From: Sinorhizobium psoraleae
Lineage (GTDB): Bacteria > Pseudomonadota > Alphaproteobacteria > Rhizobiales > Rhizobiaceae
Direction of reading: 5' to 3'
DNA length: 64,000 nucleotides
NCBI RefSeq assembly: GCF_013283645.1
Contig: NZ_JABEKV010000008.1
Coordinates: 1 to 64,000, forward strand
Under the pieces are notes generated by a model that was given only the letters and a program-made list of their open reading frames with translations, had not been told where the DNA came from and did not search any database. Each line of letters starts with the position of its first letter. The stretch's first letter is position 1. This document shows, in pieces, positions 52,697-61,223 of this stretch. The translations under genes and the position numbers were made by a program.

Positions 52697-53971
52697 TCAA
52701 AGGTCGGCCAAACCGGCCTTGATCTCCTCGACCGCTTTCGCGGGCTCCATTTCACCATTGAGCGTCGGCACGAAGAAATTCGACATCACGTCAAAAATTG
52801 GCCCAGCGATGCCCGCCAGCGGAGTCTTGGGATCGAAGATGATGTTCGCGGTGAGCGAAGAGTATGTGTGGTTCGGCTCCATCGCCTTGTACTCGGCCGA
52901 GTTCGTGACCGGACCATATGCGGGGATATGCCCCGCGGTCGCCCAAAACAAGGAATTCTTCGACATCCAGCTCATGACCTCGAGGACCGCGGCGCGCTTC
53001 TCGGGACTCATGTCCTTGCCCTTGTTCGCAGGGAGCGCGAAGGTGTGACTGTCGGCGTAGGTGGAGGGATGATCGAAGATTACAGGCAGTTCGACGGCTC
53101 CCCATTCGAAGAGCTTGCCGTTGTTCTTGAGGTCCGTCATCGTGGGGACTTCCCAAACCCCGTTGATCATCATCGCAGCTTCACCCGATGTGAAGAGCGC
53201 CACGGTCGCAGGGTAGTCCGTATAGGTGGATTGAAGCCCTTCCTTCGTCCATTCGGACAGAACGGCAAGAGAGTTTTCGAGCTTCTTTGCGCTGTCGCCA
53301 GCAAGAAACTCACCGTCCGTCATGAGCTCACCATCCTGCTGGCCCATGAAGGAATAGATGGTGCGGAACATGAAGTTGCCGTCCGCAGTCACCGAGCCAA
53401 GCGGGAACTTGACCCCAGCGGCCTTCAAGGCCTTCAGCGTCGCGGTGAAGTTCTCACGCGAGTCCATGCCCTTCGGCTTGCCGTCGTCGCCGAGAACTCC
53501 AGCTTTCTTGAGCAGGTCCTTGTTATAATAAAGGACGATTGGGTGCGTATCGAGCGGCACCGCATACTGTTTGCCGTCGATGCTCACAGCCTCCCAAGTC
53601 GCGGGGGCGTAATCAGATTGTCCGAGGCCCATCGTCTTCCAGTCGGCGGCGGTGATTTCCTGCAGAATGCCCTGCTTCACCGCCAGCGGGATGCGGCTGG
53701 CGTGATACGTCATGATATCAGGGGCTTCGCCAACCGCCGCAGAGGTTTGGACCTTGGAGTAAAATGGCGTTCCCCATTCCAGCGTGGTCGCATCGATCTT
53801 AATCTTGCCCTTGTGGGCCTCGTTGAAGTCGGCGACCATTTGTTTCATGCGAACGCCGTCACCGCCGCCGAAGAAGTCCCACCATGTGACGGTCTCCTCG
53901 GCGTGGGCGACGGAGGTCATGAGACCTCCCGCCAAAAGCACTGCCTTCGTAAGTTTAAACCAATTCGGCAT
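52697..53971 (-). CDS. Extracellular sugar-binding protein of an ABC importer
   Basis: The 424-residue product has a signal peptide (LTKAVLLAGGLMTSVAHA, cut near residue 24) and the family-1 binding-protein fold: TVTWWDFFGGGDGVRMKQMV, split by position, SIDGKQYAVPLDTHPIVLYYN near residue 130 and FTSGEAAMMINGVWEVP near 265. It would catch the sugar in the periplasm for the two permeases. The gene has a strong ribosome site (GGGAGGAAAG) and follows the GH51 gene by 47 bases. Confidence 0.92.
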   Translation of the reverse strand: MPNWFKLTKAVLLAGGLMTSVAHAEETVTWWDFFGGGDGVRMKQMVADFNEAHKGKIKIDATTLEWGTPFYSKVQTSAAVGEAPDIMTYHASRIPLAVKQGILQEITAADWKTMGLGQSDYAPATWEAVSIDGKQYAVPLDTHPIVLYYNKDLLKKAGVLGDDGKPKGMDSRENFTATLKALKAAGVKFPLGSVTADGNFMFRTIYSFMGQQDGELMTDGEFLAGDSAKKLENSLAVLSEWTKEGLQSTYTDYPATVALFTSGEAAMMINGVWEVPTMTDLKNNGKLFEWGAVELPVIFDHPSTYADSHTFALPANKGKDMSPEKRAAVLEVMSWMSKNSLFWATAGHIPAYGPVTNSAEYKAMEPNHTYSSLTANIIFDPKTPLAGIAGPIFDVMSNFFVPTLNGEMEPAKAVEEIKAGLADL

Positions 53972-54018
53972 GTCACTTTCCTCCCAGACAAGCAGCGTGT
54001 CGTCGCTACCGATTGATC

Positions 54019-55527
54019 TTAAAGTTGAATTCTGATCATCGAATATGAGTATGGCGGAACGGAAACACTGACACTGTTGCCGTCCATGACCGCATCGGAG
54101 GTCTTGCGCGGCGAGACATTGTCCGGATTGTCCTTGGTATTCCGGGCCTCGAGATCGTCGTGCTTGATCAGGGTGTGCTCGACGCCCCTGATGGTTCCGA
54201 AACGCTCCACGGCGAGCTTGATGCTCGCCGCTTCGGACGAGTGGCGATTGACCGCAAAGAAGGTGAGAGTGCCCGCGTCGCCGTCATGAACGCCGGCGAT
54301 ATCGAGATAGGACACAGCTTCGGAAACGTTGGAGACATAAGTCGCACAGTCGACGTCGAGTTGCAGCGCGGTGCCTCGACCGTAGCGAGATGCCAGATGG
54401 AGGGGATGGTAGATCGTCTGACGCCAGGAACTACCGCCTGGCTCGGTCATGATCGGCGCGATCACGTTGACCAACTGCGCTATGCAGGCGACTCGCACGA
54501 CGTCCGAGCGGCGAATGAAGGTGTTGATGATGCACCCGACCTGGAGCACATCCTCGAAGTTATATATGTCTTCGAGGAGAACCGGCGCATGAGGCCAATT
54601 CCATTCTCGCATCCGCTTGGCGTCGTTCTTGCGCTCGTGATACCAGACGTTCCATTCGTCGAAGGAAATCTTGACGTCTCGCTTGGATCGTTTGCTGCCC
54701 TTCACAAAATCGATAACACCACTGACGGTCCCGATGTAGCGATCGAGCTTTTCCGGAAGAGCGAGAAATTCTGAAGTTCTCTTCTCGTAGTTCTCGAAAT
54801 ACATGTGGAGAGAGATGTAGTCGACCTGGTCGTATGTCGCGTCGAGGACCGTTGCCTCCCACCGAGGATAGGTCGCCATATCGGAGTGGGATGATCCGCA
54901 AACGACAAGTTCAAGTTTGTCGTCGAAGGCTCGGATGGCCTTTGCGGTCTCGTTTGCGAGGTGGCCGTACTCGGCGGCGCTTTTATGACCCACCTGCCAC
55001 GGCCCGTCCATTTCGTTGCCAAGGCACCACAGCTTGACATTCCAAGGCTCCGCGCGCCCGTTCTGGCGGCGCAGGTCCGACCACTGACTGCCGCCCGGAT
55101 GGTTCACGTACTCGACGAAGTTCCGTGCGGCGTCCAGGCCGCGCGAGCCCAGATTGACCGCCAGCATCATTTCGGTGCCGGCAGCCTCAGCCCATTCGGC
55201 GAACTCATGGATACCGACCTGGTTAGATTCCGAGGTGCGCCATGCGAGATCAAGGCGCGTCGGACGGCCCTCTTTCGGCCCAATGCCGTCTTCCCAATTG
55301 TAGGCCGACACGAAATTGCCACCTGGATAGCGGCAAATCGGCGTATCGAGTTCTCGCACCAGATCGATGACGTCCTTGCGCATCCCGTTGGCGAGCGCCG
55401 TCGGATGGCCGGGTTCGTAAATGCCTGTATAGACAGCCCTACCCAAGTGCTCCAGGAACGATCCGTATAGCCGCTTATCTATGTCCGCGATTGTATAGCG
55501 CGAATGCGCGGTGACCCCAGCCTCCAA
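54019..55527 (-). CDS. GH51 alpha-L-arabinofuranosidase
   Basis: The 502-residue enzyme belongs to glycoside hydrolase family 51 and removes arabinofuranosyl units from arabinan or arabinoxylan oligosaccharides. The acid/base glutamate is in WCLGNEMDGPWQVGH near residue 172, the nucleophile glutamate in ISFDEWNVWYH near 292, and the N-terminal CRYPGGNFVSAYNW region is conserved. It lacks a signal peptide, so oligosaccharides are cleaved in the cytoplasm after uptake. The start appears to be TTG at 55527 with GGGGAGAG before it. It heads the operon with the binding protein and permeases. Confidence 0.93.
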   Translation of the reverse strand: MEAGVTAHSRYTIADIDKRLYGSFLEHLGRAVYTGIYEPGHPTALANGMRKDVIDLVRELDTPICRYPGGNFVSAYNWEDGIGPKEGRPTRLDLAWRTSESNQVGIHEFAEWAEAAGTEMMLAVNLGSRGLDAARNFVEYVNHPGGSQWSDLRRQNGRAEPWNVKLWCLGNEMDGPWQVGHKSAAEYGHLANETAKAIRAFDDKLELVVCGSSHSDMATYPRWEATVLDATYDQVDYISLHMYFENYEKRTSEFLALPEKLDRYIGTVSGVIDFVKGSKRSKRDVKISFDEWNVWYHERKNDAKRMREWNWPHAPVLLEDIYNFEDVLQVGCIINTFIRRSDVVRVACIAQLVNVIAPIMTEPGGSSWRQTIYHPLHLASRYGRGTALQLDVDCATYVSNVSEAVSYLDIAGVHDGDAGTLTFFAVNRHSSEAASIKLAVERFGTIRGVEHTLIKHDDLEARNTKDNPDNVSPRKTSDAVMDGNSVSVSVPPYSYSMIRIQL

Positions 55528-55557
55528 AACTCTCTCCCCTCGAATTCAATATCCAAG

Positions 55558-55574
55558 TTTTCGGTTCGTATCCG
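55558..55574 (-). promoter_or_regulatory. Operator-like motif in front of the GH51 operon
   Basis: The minus strand reads CGGATACGAACCGAAAA just after a promoter TTGACG (55613-55608)-N17-TCATAT (55590-55585). It is nearly the same as the motif before the ABC ATPase gene (15 of 17 bases), suggesting one regulator for both units. Confidence 0.6.
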
Positions 55575-55629
55575 ATTTGTTGGTATATGAGGCCGAATTG
55601 GAGGTCACGTCAAGCGAAAGTATGACTTT

Positions 55630-56562
55630 TCAAACTTGAATGCGGAGCACGATATCCTGGTCGTAATTGCCGAAGCCGCTGCCGAAAATGTTGATTCCGC
55701 CGGGATGCTCGGCCCCGTCCTTGACGCCAACCCGCAACCGGATTGAACGATGCTTGTCCAGACCGAGGTCATCGAGGTTGATGTTTGATATCTTCACTCC
55801 ATCGACGAAACTTCCCTGCCCGTTGATGCGCCAGTTCTTGAGCTTGCCATACTGTGAACCCGCGAGCTTCCACCAGTCCGGCGTGAAAGTACCCCTTTTG
55901 TCCCCATAATCGCCAGGCGACGTCCACGTGCCGATTTCGATTCCGTTGACCTGCAGAAATATGTCGGATGGCCAGTTTGCCGACGTCCCCGGCACTTCAG
56001 AACTCAGTTCCATCGAGAATTCGATCGCCTTAGGTTTCGCCTTCTTGAGCAGGGTGTTGTTGGGGAACTGATATTCTACGAACCCCGTGTTGAACCACAG
56101 AAGCCCCGCCTTCATACGGTCCGGATCGAGGAAGGTGTCTGGTACGTCGAGAAGGCCGATGATACCATCCTTGGAGCACATCCCACACGGGCCCGTGACT
56201 TCAAACTGGGTATATAGACCAAGCGGCATGGAAACTTCTATCGCGTCCGCTAATCGATCAACCACTGGCTCTGAAAACGAAATGAGAATTTCCTGGAAGG
56301 CCGAATAGCAGACTTTCTGGCTGCCCTTTTTGGCCCGCTGTCCCTCAGTATAGATTAGTCCGCAATCCTCGAGCACCTTCAGGTTGATCGACGCCGTCGA
56401 CTGGGGAAGACTTAGTTCCTCCGCGATCTCGTTCACGTTTTTCGGACCGCTCGATCGAAGCAACTTCAACATCATCACGCGAACGTCGCTTGCGAGACCT
56501 TTGATGAGGTCTTGCCGCTCGATCGGATCAATCACGAGTACTTTACCAGTCATATCGTCCAC
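55630..56562 (-). CDS. ArsR-type transcriptional regulator with sugar-binding-like C-terminal domain
   Basis: The 310-residue regulator has an N-terminal winged helix-turn-helix of the ArsR kind (residues about 10-90: LASDVRVMMLKLLRSSGPKN, then EIAEELSLPQSTASINLKVLE) and a C-terminal region of about 200 residues with MCSKDGIIGLLDVPDTFL, WTSPGDYGDKRG and a beta-rich end, not found in small metal-sensing ArsR proteins. The gene precedes the arabinofuranosidase operon in the same direction, with its own inverted repeat upstream. The likely role is sensing arabinosides and controlling the locus, which is inference. Confidence 0.82.
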   Translation of the reverse strand: MDDMTGKVLVIDPIERQDLIKGLASDVRVMMLKLLRSSGPKNVNEIAEELSLPQSTASINLKVLEDCGLIYTEGQRAKKGSQKVCYSAFQEILISFSEPVVDRLADAIEVSMPLGLYTQFEVTGPCGMCSKDGIIGLLDVPDTFLDPDRMKAGLLWFNTGFVEYQFPNNTLLKKAKPKAIEFSMELSSEVPGTSANWPSDIFLQVNGIEIGTWTSPGDYGDKRGTFTPDWWKLAGSQYGKLKNWRINGQGSFVDGVKISNINLDDLGLDKHRSIRLRVGVKDGAEHPGGINIFGSGFGNYDQDIVLRIQV

Positions 56563-56576
56563 ACACTTTCTTACGC

Positions 56577-56601
56577 TTCATATCAGGTTCTGCGATATGA
56601 A
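56577..56601. promoter_or_regulatory. Inverted repeat upstream of the ArsR-type regulator gene
   Basis: TTCATATC-N9-GATATGAA, with perfect eight-base arms, begins 15 bases before the ATG at 56562. It is placed for autoregulation. Its sequence differs from the motif shared by the two sugar units. Confidence 0.6.
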
Positions 56602-56937
56602 AGCAACCATGCATTGAGTGCGGACGTGTGACACTAAGGAGCCTACAGCACGGTCTTTCTGATCGCGGTGGCGTCATCGAACCAGCAATTGGCCCGCTAC
56701 AAAGAGAATTCTCGTGAAATTGCCAAGCCAAGACACCATCAACGGATACGGCCCCTGCCAGCGCCATCAGTCAACCTGGTGGCGGCTGTATCCGGGCGGC
56801 GGCTATCGCTGAGTTGCCCGGGGCCAGTGATGCGACGGCAGCTTCGGGACGAAAGCCGACTAACGAACCTCTCGCCTTGAAAGGATTTGAACCGCGGGCC
56901 CCCATGCTGCCCGCTCCGGAATTACCGCCGCACTCAA
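56602..56937. other. Intergenic region without recognised gene
   Basis: About 340 bases upstream of the regulator gene. No coding pattern is seen beyond short random frames. Confidence 0.4.
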
Positions 56938-57125
56938 TGCTTAAAGCAGTTTTCCCGGTGCCATTCGGAGAAAGTGCGGATGCGGCCTTTCAAAATGGCG
57001 CTGCGGAACGATTGCGCGTCCCGTCTTTTGATGAGCGACTGGATGCTCTCTGGATCGTTCATCTGTCGCGAAACAAGGATGTCCAGCTCGTCGGAAAGGC
57101 TGATCAGGCCCCGATCGAACATCCA
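56938..57125 (-). pseudogene. C-terminal relic of an HNH endonuclease
   Basis: The minus strand reads FDRGLISLSDELDILVSRQ and ends with EWHRENCFKH and a stop, the end of HNH endonucleases of the restriction-like kind. Between them a two-way frameshift is seen: the expected middle (TGRAIVPQRHFERPHPHFL) is in another frame. The HNH catalytic part is missing. Confidence 0.6.
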
Positions 57126-57258
57126 GTGGGCGGTCGAGGGTCGCTATCCGTTGGCCGCCGCCGAGGCTATCAGGTCGTTCCTGATGTTGCGGCTCGGCCT
57201 GTACCTCGGCCTTCGCCAGAAGAACCTGCGGCAATTGCTTGTCTGCCCGCGCGGACAA
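57117..57258 (+). pseudogene. Fragment of an integrase-like protein
   Basis: The plus strand reads PLAAAEAIRSFLMLRLGLYLG and LRQKNLRQLLVCPRGQ (split here). This pattern is found in the catalytic half of some phage-integrase-like proteins, where R in GLRQKN would be the first active-site arginine. The remainder is missing. It abuts the HNH relic head to head. Confidence 0.45.
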
Positions 57259-57447
57259 GACGCCCTGACCGATTTCGCGGAAAGATACCACGACGGCAGC
57301 AGCGACCATGGGGCAAAGTCCAGTTTTCTGTTGCGACCGCCCAGAATCGCCGCCCGAGGTTTCCCCGCCGCTGCCGCAGGCTCGGCCGGTACAAAGGGCG
57401 GGCGCGGCGGTCGCCCACCGCGCCTTGGTCCATTCGCAGGTTCACCT

Positions 57448-58317
57448 TCAGGCGGGCACCATTCCGTCGAGTTCGGCCATCGCTCCTGCCGGGAGATCGA
57501 CTTCGGCGGCGGCGAGGTTCTCCCTCAGATGCACGCGCGAGGAGGTGCCGGGGATCAGCAGGATGTTTGGCGCGCGTTTCAGCAGCCAGGCGAGCGCCAC
57601 CTGCATCGGCGTTGCGCCGCGCCGGGCAGCCACATCCGACAGCGTCGAGGATTGCAGGGGCGAAAAGCCGCCGAGCGGGAAGAAGGGCACATAGGCGGTG
57701 CCTTCCGCTGCGAGCCGGTCGATCATGGCATCGTCACTGCGGTTGGCGAGATTGTACATGTTCTGCACGCAGACGATCTCCGTGATCCTGCGGCCTTCCT
57801 CGACTTGTCTTGTGGTCACGTTGGAAAGGCCGATATGCCGGATCAGCCCCTGATGCTTGAGGTCCGCCAGCACCGTGAGCGACTCCTCGATCGAACCTTC
57901 GGCCGGACCGTGCACGCTGAACATGGCGCGCAGGTTCACGACGTCGATCACGTCAAGTCCGAGATTCCGCAGATTATCATGCACGGCCTGCGTCAGTTCT
58001 TCCTTCGTGAAGGCCGGGATCCATGAAGCATCCGCGCCGCGCCTGGCGCCCACCTTGGTGACGATGACGAGGTCGTCCCGGTAGGGGTGGAGCGCTTCAC
58101 GTATGATCTCGTTCGTCACGTGCGGGCCATAGAAGTCGCTGGTGTCGATGTGGTTGACGCCGCTCTCAACCACTTCGCGCAGGACCGCGGCGGATTCCGC
58201 GCGATCTCGCGGCGGACCGAAAACGCCCTTGCCGGCGAGCTGCATCGCCCCATAGCCGAGCCGGTTCACCGCCCGGTCGCCGAGCATGAAAGTTCCTGAT
58301 TTTGCAACACTGGACAT
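57448..58317 (-). CDS. Aldo/keto reductase
   Basis: The 289-residue NADPH-dependent oxidoreductase has the aldo/keto reductase barrel: RLGYGAMQLAG near residue 16, GVNHIDTSDFYGPHVTNEIIRE near 50 with catalytic Asp and Tyr, the lysine in IVTKVGA near 85, and the cofactor-binding IPGTSSRVHLRENLAA near 255. The usual active-site histidine region is NLRAM in place of a histidine-containing loop, which is a common variant. It is divergent from a LysR gene starting 118 bases away, which probably regulates it. The substrate is unknown. Confidence 0.9.
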   Translation of the reverse strand: MSSVAKSGTFMLGDRAVNRLGYGAMQLAGKGVFGPPRDRAESAAVLREVVESGVNHIDTSDFYGPHVTNEIIREALHPYRDDLVIVTKVGARRGADASWIPAFTKEELTQAVHDNLRNLGLDVIDVVNLRAMFSVHGPAEGSIEESLTVLADLKHQGLIRHIGLSNVTTRQVEEGRRITEIVCVQNMYNLANRSDDAMIDRLAAEGTAYVPFFPLGGFSPLQSSTLSDVAARRGATPMQVALAWLLKRAPNILLIPGTSSRVHLRENLAAAEVDLPAGAMAELDGMVPA

Positions 58318-58434
58318 GCGCTGATCTCCGTTTTGAGCCACGAAAACGGGATTAAGCCTGTTCCATTGGTAGGACAATCAGCTACCATCCGGACGGGCTG
58401 TACGGCACGCCGAACAATTGGGAGAAGCGGGAAT

Positions 58435-59589
58435 ATGGAACGTGACAGGCCCGACATGGCGGATGTGGGCGCTTTCATGAAGGTGGCCCGGGCCGGGGGG
58501 TTCCGGGAGGCGGCCCGGGCGAGCGACATCAGCGCGTCGGCGCTGAGCGACGCCGTGCGACGCCTCGAGGCGGAGCTCGGCGTCAGGCTTCTCAACCGCA
58601 CCACCCGCAGCGTGGTGCCGACCGAGGCTGGGCGGGGGCTGATGGAGCGGCTCGGACCGGCATTCGGCGAGATCCATGCCGCGCTCGATTTCGCCCGCGG
58701 TTTCCGTGACCGCCCGGCGGGCGTGCTGAGGCTGAACGTGCCGGTCAGCGCCGCAAGGCTGGTCCTGCCGTCCATCGTGCCGCCCTTCCTCGCGGCCTAC
58801 CCCGACATCCGGCTGGAGATCATGACAGACGAAAGCTTCGTCGATGTGATCGCCGCGGGCTGCGACGCCGGCATCCGCTACGACGAACGGCTGCAGCAGG
58901 ACATGATCGCGGTGCCGATCGGGGCTCGCATCCAGCGCTATGCGAGCGGCGCCTCGCCAGCCTATCTCGACGTGCACGGCCGGCCGCGGCATCCGCGCGA
59001 CCTGCTTTCTCACAGCTGCATCCGCGGCCGTTTCGCCGGCCGGCCAATAAGTCCCTGGGAGTTCGAGCGCGACGGCGAGGCGGTCACGGTTGACCCGCCC
59101 ACGTCCCTCGTGGTGCAGGCGGGCGGTGGCTCGGATCTCGGCATCGCGACGGCGAGGCGGTCACGGTTGACCCGCCCACGTCCCTCGTGGTGCAGGCGGG
59201 CGGTGGCTCGGATCTCGGCATCGCGACGGCGAGGCGGTCACGGTTGACCCGCCCACGTCCCTCGTGGTGCAGGCGGGCGGTGGCTCGGATCTCGGCATCG
59301 CGACGGCGAGGCGGTCACGGTTGACCCGCCCACGTCCCTCGTGGTGCAGGCGGGCGGTGGCTCGGATCTCGGCATCGCGGCGGCGGTTGCCGGAACCGGC
59401 ATCGTCTCGATCTTCGAAGACTGGTTGCGCCCGCACTTCGAAAGCGGAGCGCTGGAGCCCGTGCTGGAGCCGTGGTGGCTGAGCTTTTCCGGGCCCTTCC
59501 TCTACTACCCCGGGCGCCGGCTGGTGCCCGCGCCCCTGCGGGCCTTCATCGACTTCATCAGGGGCATGCCGCCGGGTGGACCCGGTTGA
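58435..59589 (+). pseudogene. LysR-type regulator interrupted by a 77-bp tandem repeat
   Basis: From ATG 58435 the protein has a LysR helix-turn-helix (VGAFMKVARAGGFREAARAS, SALSDAVRRLEAELGVRLLNRTT) and a substrate-binding domain of the same type as regulators beside aldo/keto reductases. After GGGSDLGIA the gene contains three extra copies of a 77-base unit, each shifting the frame. The reading stops at TGA 59245-59247, inside copy 3. Past the repeats the original C-terminus is intact (AAAVAGTGIVSIFEDWLRPHF ... ending at 59589). With one unit the protein would be an ordinary LysR regulator of about 307 residues. It is divergent from the aldo/keto reductase gene. Confidence 0.88.
59071..59378 (+). 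repeat. Four perfect tandem copies of a 77-bp unit
   Basis: Units start at 59071, 59148, 59225 and 59302, each beginning GACGGCGAGGCGGTCACGG and ending CTCGGCATCGC. I see no difference between units. The unit is itself LysR coding sequence, so it arose by local amplification. 77 is not a multiple of three, but three extra units (231) are. Confidence 0.95.
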
Positions 59590-59669
59590 GCAATGAAAGC
59601 CCCGTATCTTGGAGGCTGAATCAAGCGGTTACGGACGACAGCGCCTGTCCGCCAGTTCGTAGCCGATCC

Positions 59670-59775
59670 TCAAGCAATGCGGGCAATTGCCTTGATCTCG
59701 AAGTCGAAGCCCGCGAGCCATTTGACCCCCACCGCCGTCCAGTTCGGGTAGGGCGGTGCGCCGATCTGCCAAGCC
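59670..59775 (-). pseudogene. C-terminal relic of a RidA-family protein
   Basis: The minus strand reads IGAPPYPNWTAVGVKWLAG followed by FDFEIKAIARIA and a stop, the end of a Rid/YjgF-type deaminase. The upstream two thirds are not present in frame. Confidence 0.6.
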
Positions 59776-60176
<401 letters not shown>

Positions 60177-61166
60177 ATGCCTGACCATTCGTCCCGACCG
60201 TTGTCGCCGTCAAATATCCCAATGGATGCGCTAAGCGAAGTCTTGCAAGACTTTCGCTTGAGTGGCGTCAACTATGGACGCTGCGAACTCAGACATCCAT
60301 GGAGCATCGCCTTTTCGCAACAACAGTTGCTTCGTTTTCACTTTGTCAGCCAGGGTCCGTGCTGGATCCATACCGAAGCTCAAGGCTGGCAGGAGTTGAA
60401 CGATGGAGATCTGGTACTGCTGCCGCAAGGCATCGCACATCGGTTGGCCAGCGCGCCAGATGTTGAGGGCGACTCGCTTGAAAGTTGTCAGATAACAAGG
60501 TGGGGAAGCAACGTCTGCGAAGTAGTGCGGGAAGGAACGGGTGCGACCAGCACCCTCTTCTGCGGCTCCATGGCTCTGGGCGCGCATGCGCTTAACCCCT
60601 TGATCGCTCTGATGCCGCCAATCATCAAGGGCTGCGATGTGGCCAGCAATGACCCGATCGTTGGACCCCTGCTGGCGGCTATGTCGGTGGAGGCGACACA
60701 GCCACAAATGGGGAGCGCGACCGTCTTATCGCGAATGGCGGACTTGCTCGCAGCGCGGCTTATCCGCTGCTGGGTCAATTGCAGCGGAGCCTCGACCACC
60801 GGTTGGCTTGCCGCCATCCGCGACCCCCACATCGGTCGTGCGTTGGCAGCGATACACCGAGACCCCGGCCATAACTGGACTGTCGAAAGCCTCGCCGGTG
60901 TGGCAGGCCAGTCGCGCTCGATCTTTGCAGAGCGCTTCAGCGCTATTTTAGGAGAGGGCGCGGCACGTTATCTTGGCCGTCTGCGGATGCAGCTTGCCCG
61001 CGAGTTGTTGGGGCAAAGCGGCATGTCGGTTGCCGAAGTTGCTACTCGTTTAGGTTATGAGTCGGAGGCCTCCTTCGCTCGTGCTTTCAAGCGCATCACC
61101 AGCGTCTCGCCGGGCGTTGTGCGCCGCACAAGTTCCGGACGAATGGACATGGATTTCGGATTTTAA
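60177..61166 (+). CDS. AraC-family transcriptional regulator
   Basis: The 329-residue regulator has an N-terminal cupin-type sensing domain (residues about 15-190, with FHFVSQGPCWIHTE and DGDLVLLPQGIAHRL) and a C-terminal AraC DNA-binding domain with two helix-turn-helices (WTVESLAGVAGQSRSIFAERF and SVAEVATRLGYESEASFARAF near 285, split by position). It is of the type that stands beside MFS exporters. The exporter gene follows by 57 bases on the same strand and is probably co-regulated. An internal ATG at 60222 is an alternative start, as neither has a strong ribosome site. Confidence 0.9.
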   Translation: MPDHSSRPLSPSNIPMDALSEVLQDFRLSGVNYGRCELRHPWSIAFSQQQLLRFHFVSQGPCWIHTEAQGWQELNDGDLVLLPQGIAHRLASAPDVEGDSLESCQITRWGSNVCEVVREGTGATSTLFCGSMALGAHALNPLIALMPPIIKGCDVASNDPIVGPLLAAMSVEATQPQMGSATVLSRMADLLAARLIRCWVNCSGASTTGWLAAIRDPHIGRALAAIHRDPGHNWTVESLAGVAGQSRSIFAERFSAILGEGAARYLGRLRMQLARELLGQSGMSVAEVATRLGYESEASFARAFKRITSVSPGVVRRTSSGRMDMDFGF

Positions 61167-61223
61167 GACACATATCATCCCGGCAAGTTCGTCTATGAAA
61201 TCTCCCAACTAGGAGATACTTCA

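Noticed and set aside
56887..58026. 379-codon plus-strand open frame
   Set aside because: Only about 45 residues (near 57120-57258) look like a protein. The rest is antisense to the aldo/keto reductase gene.
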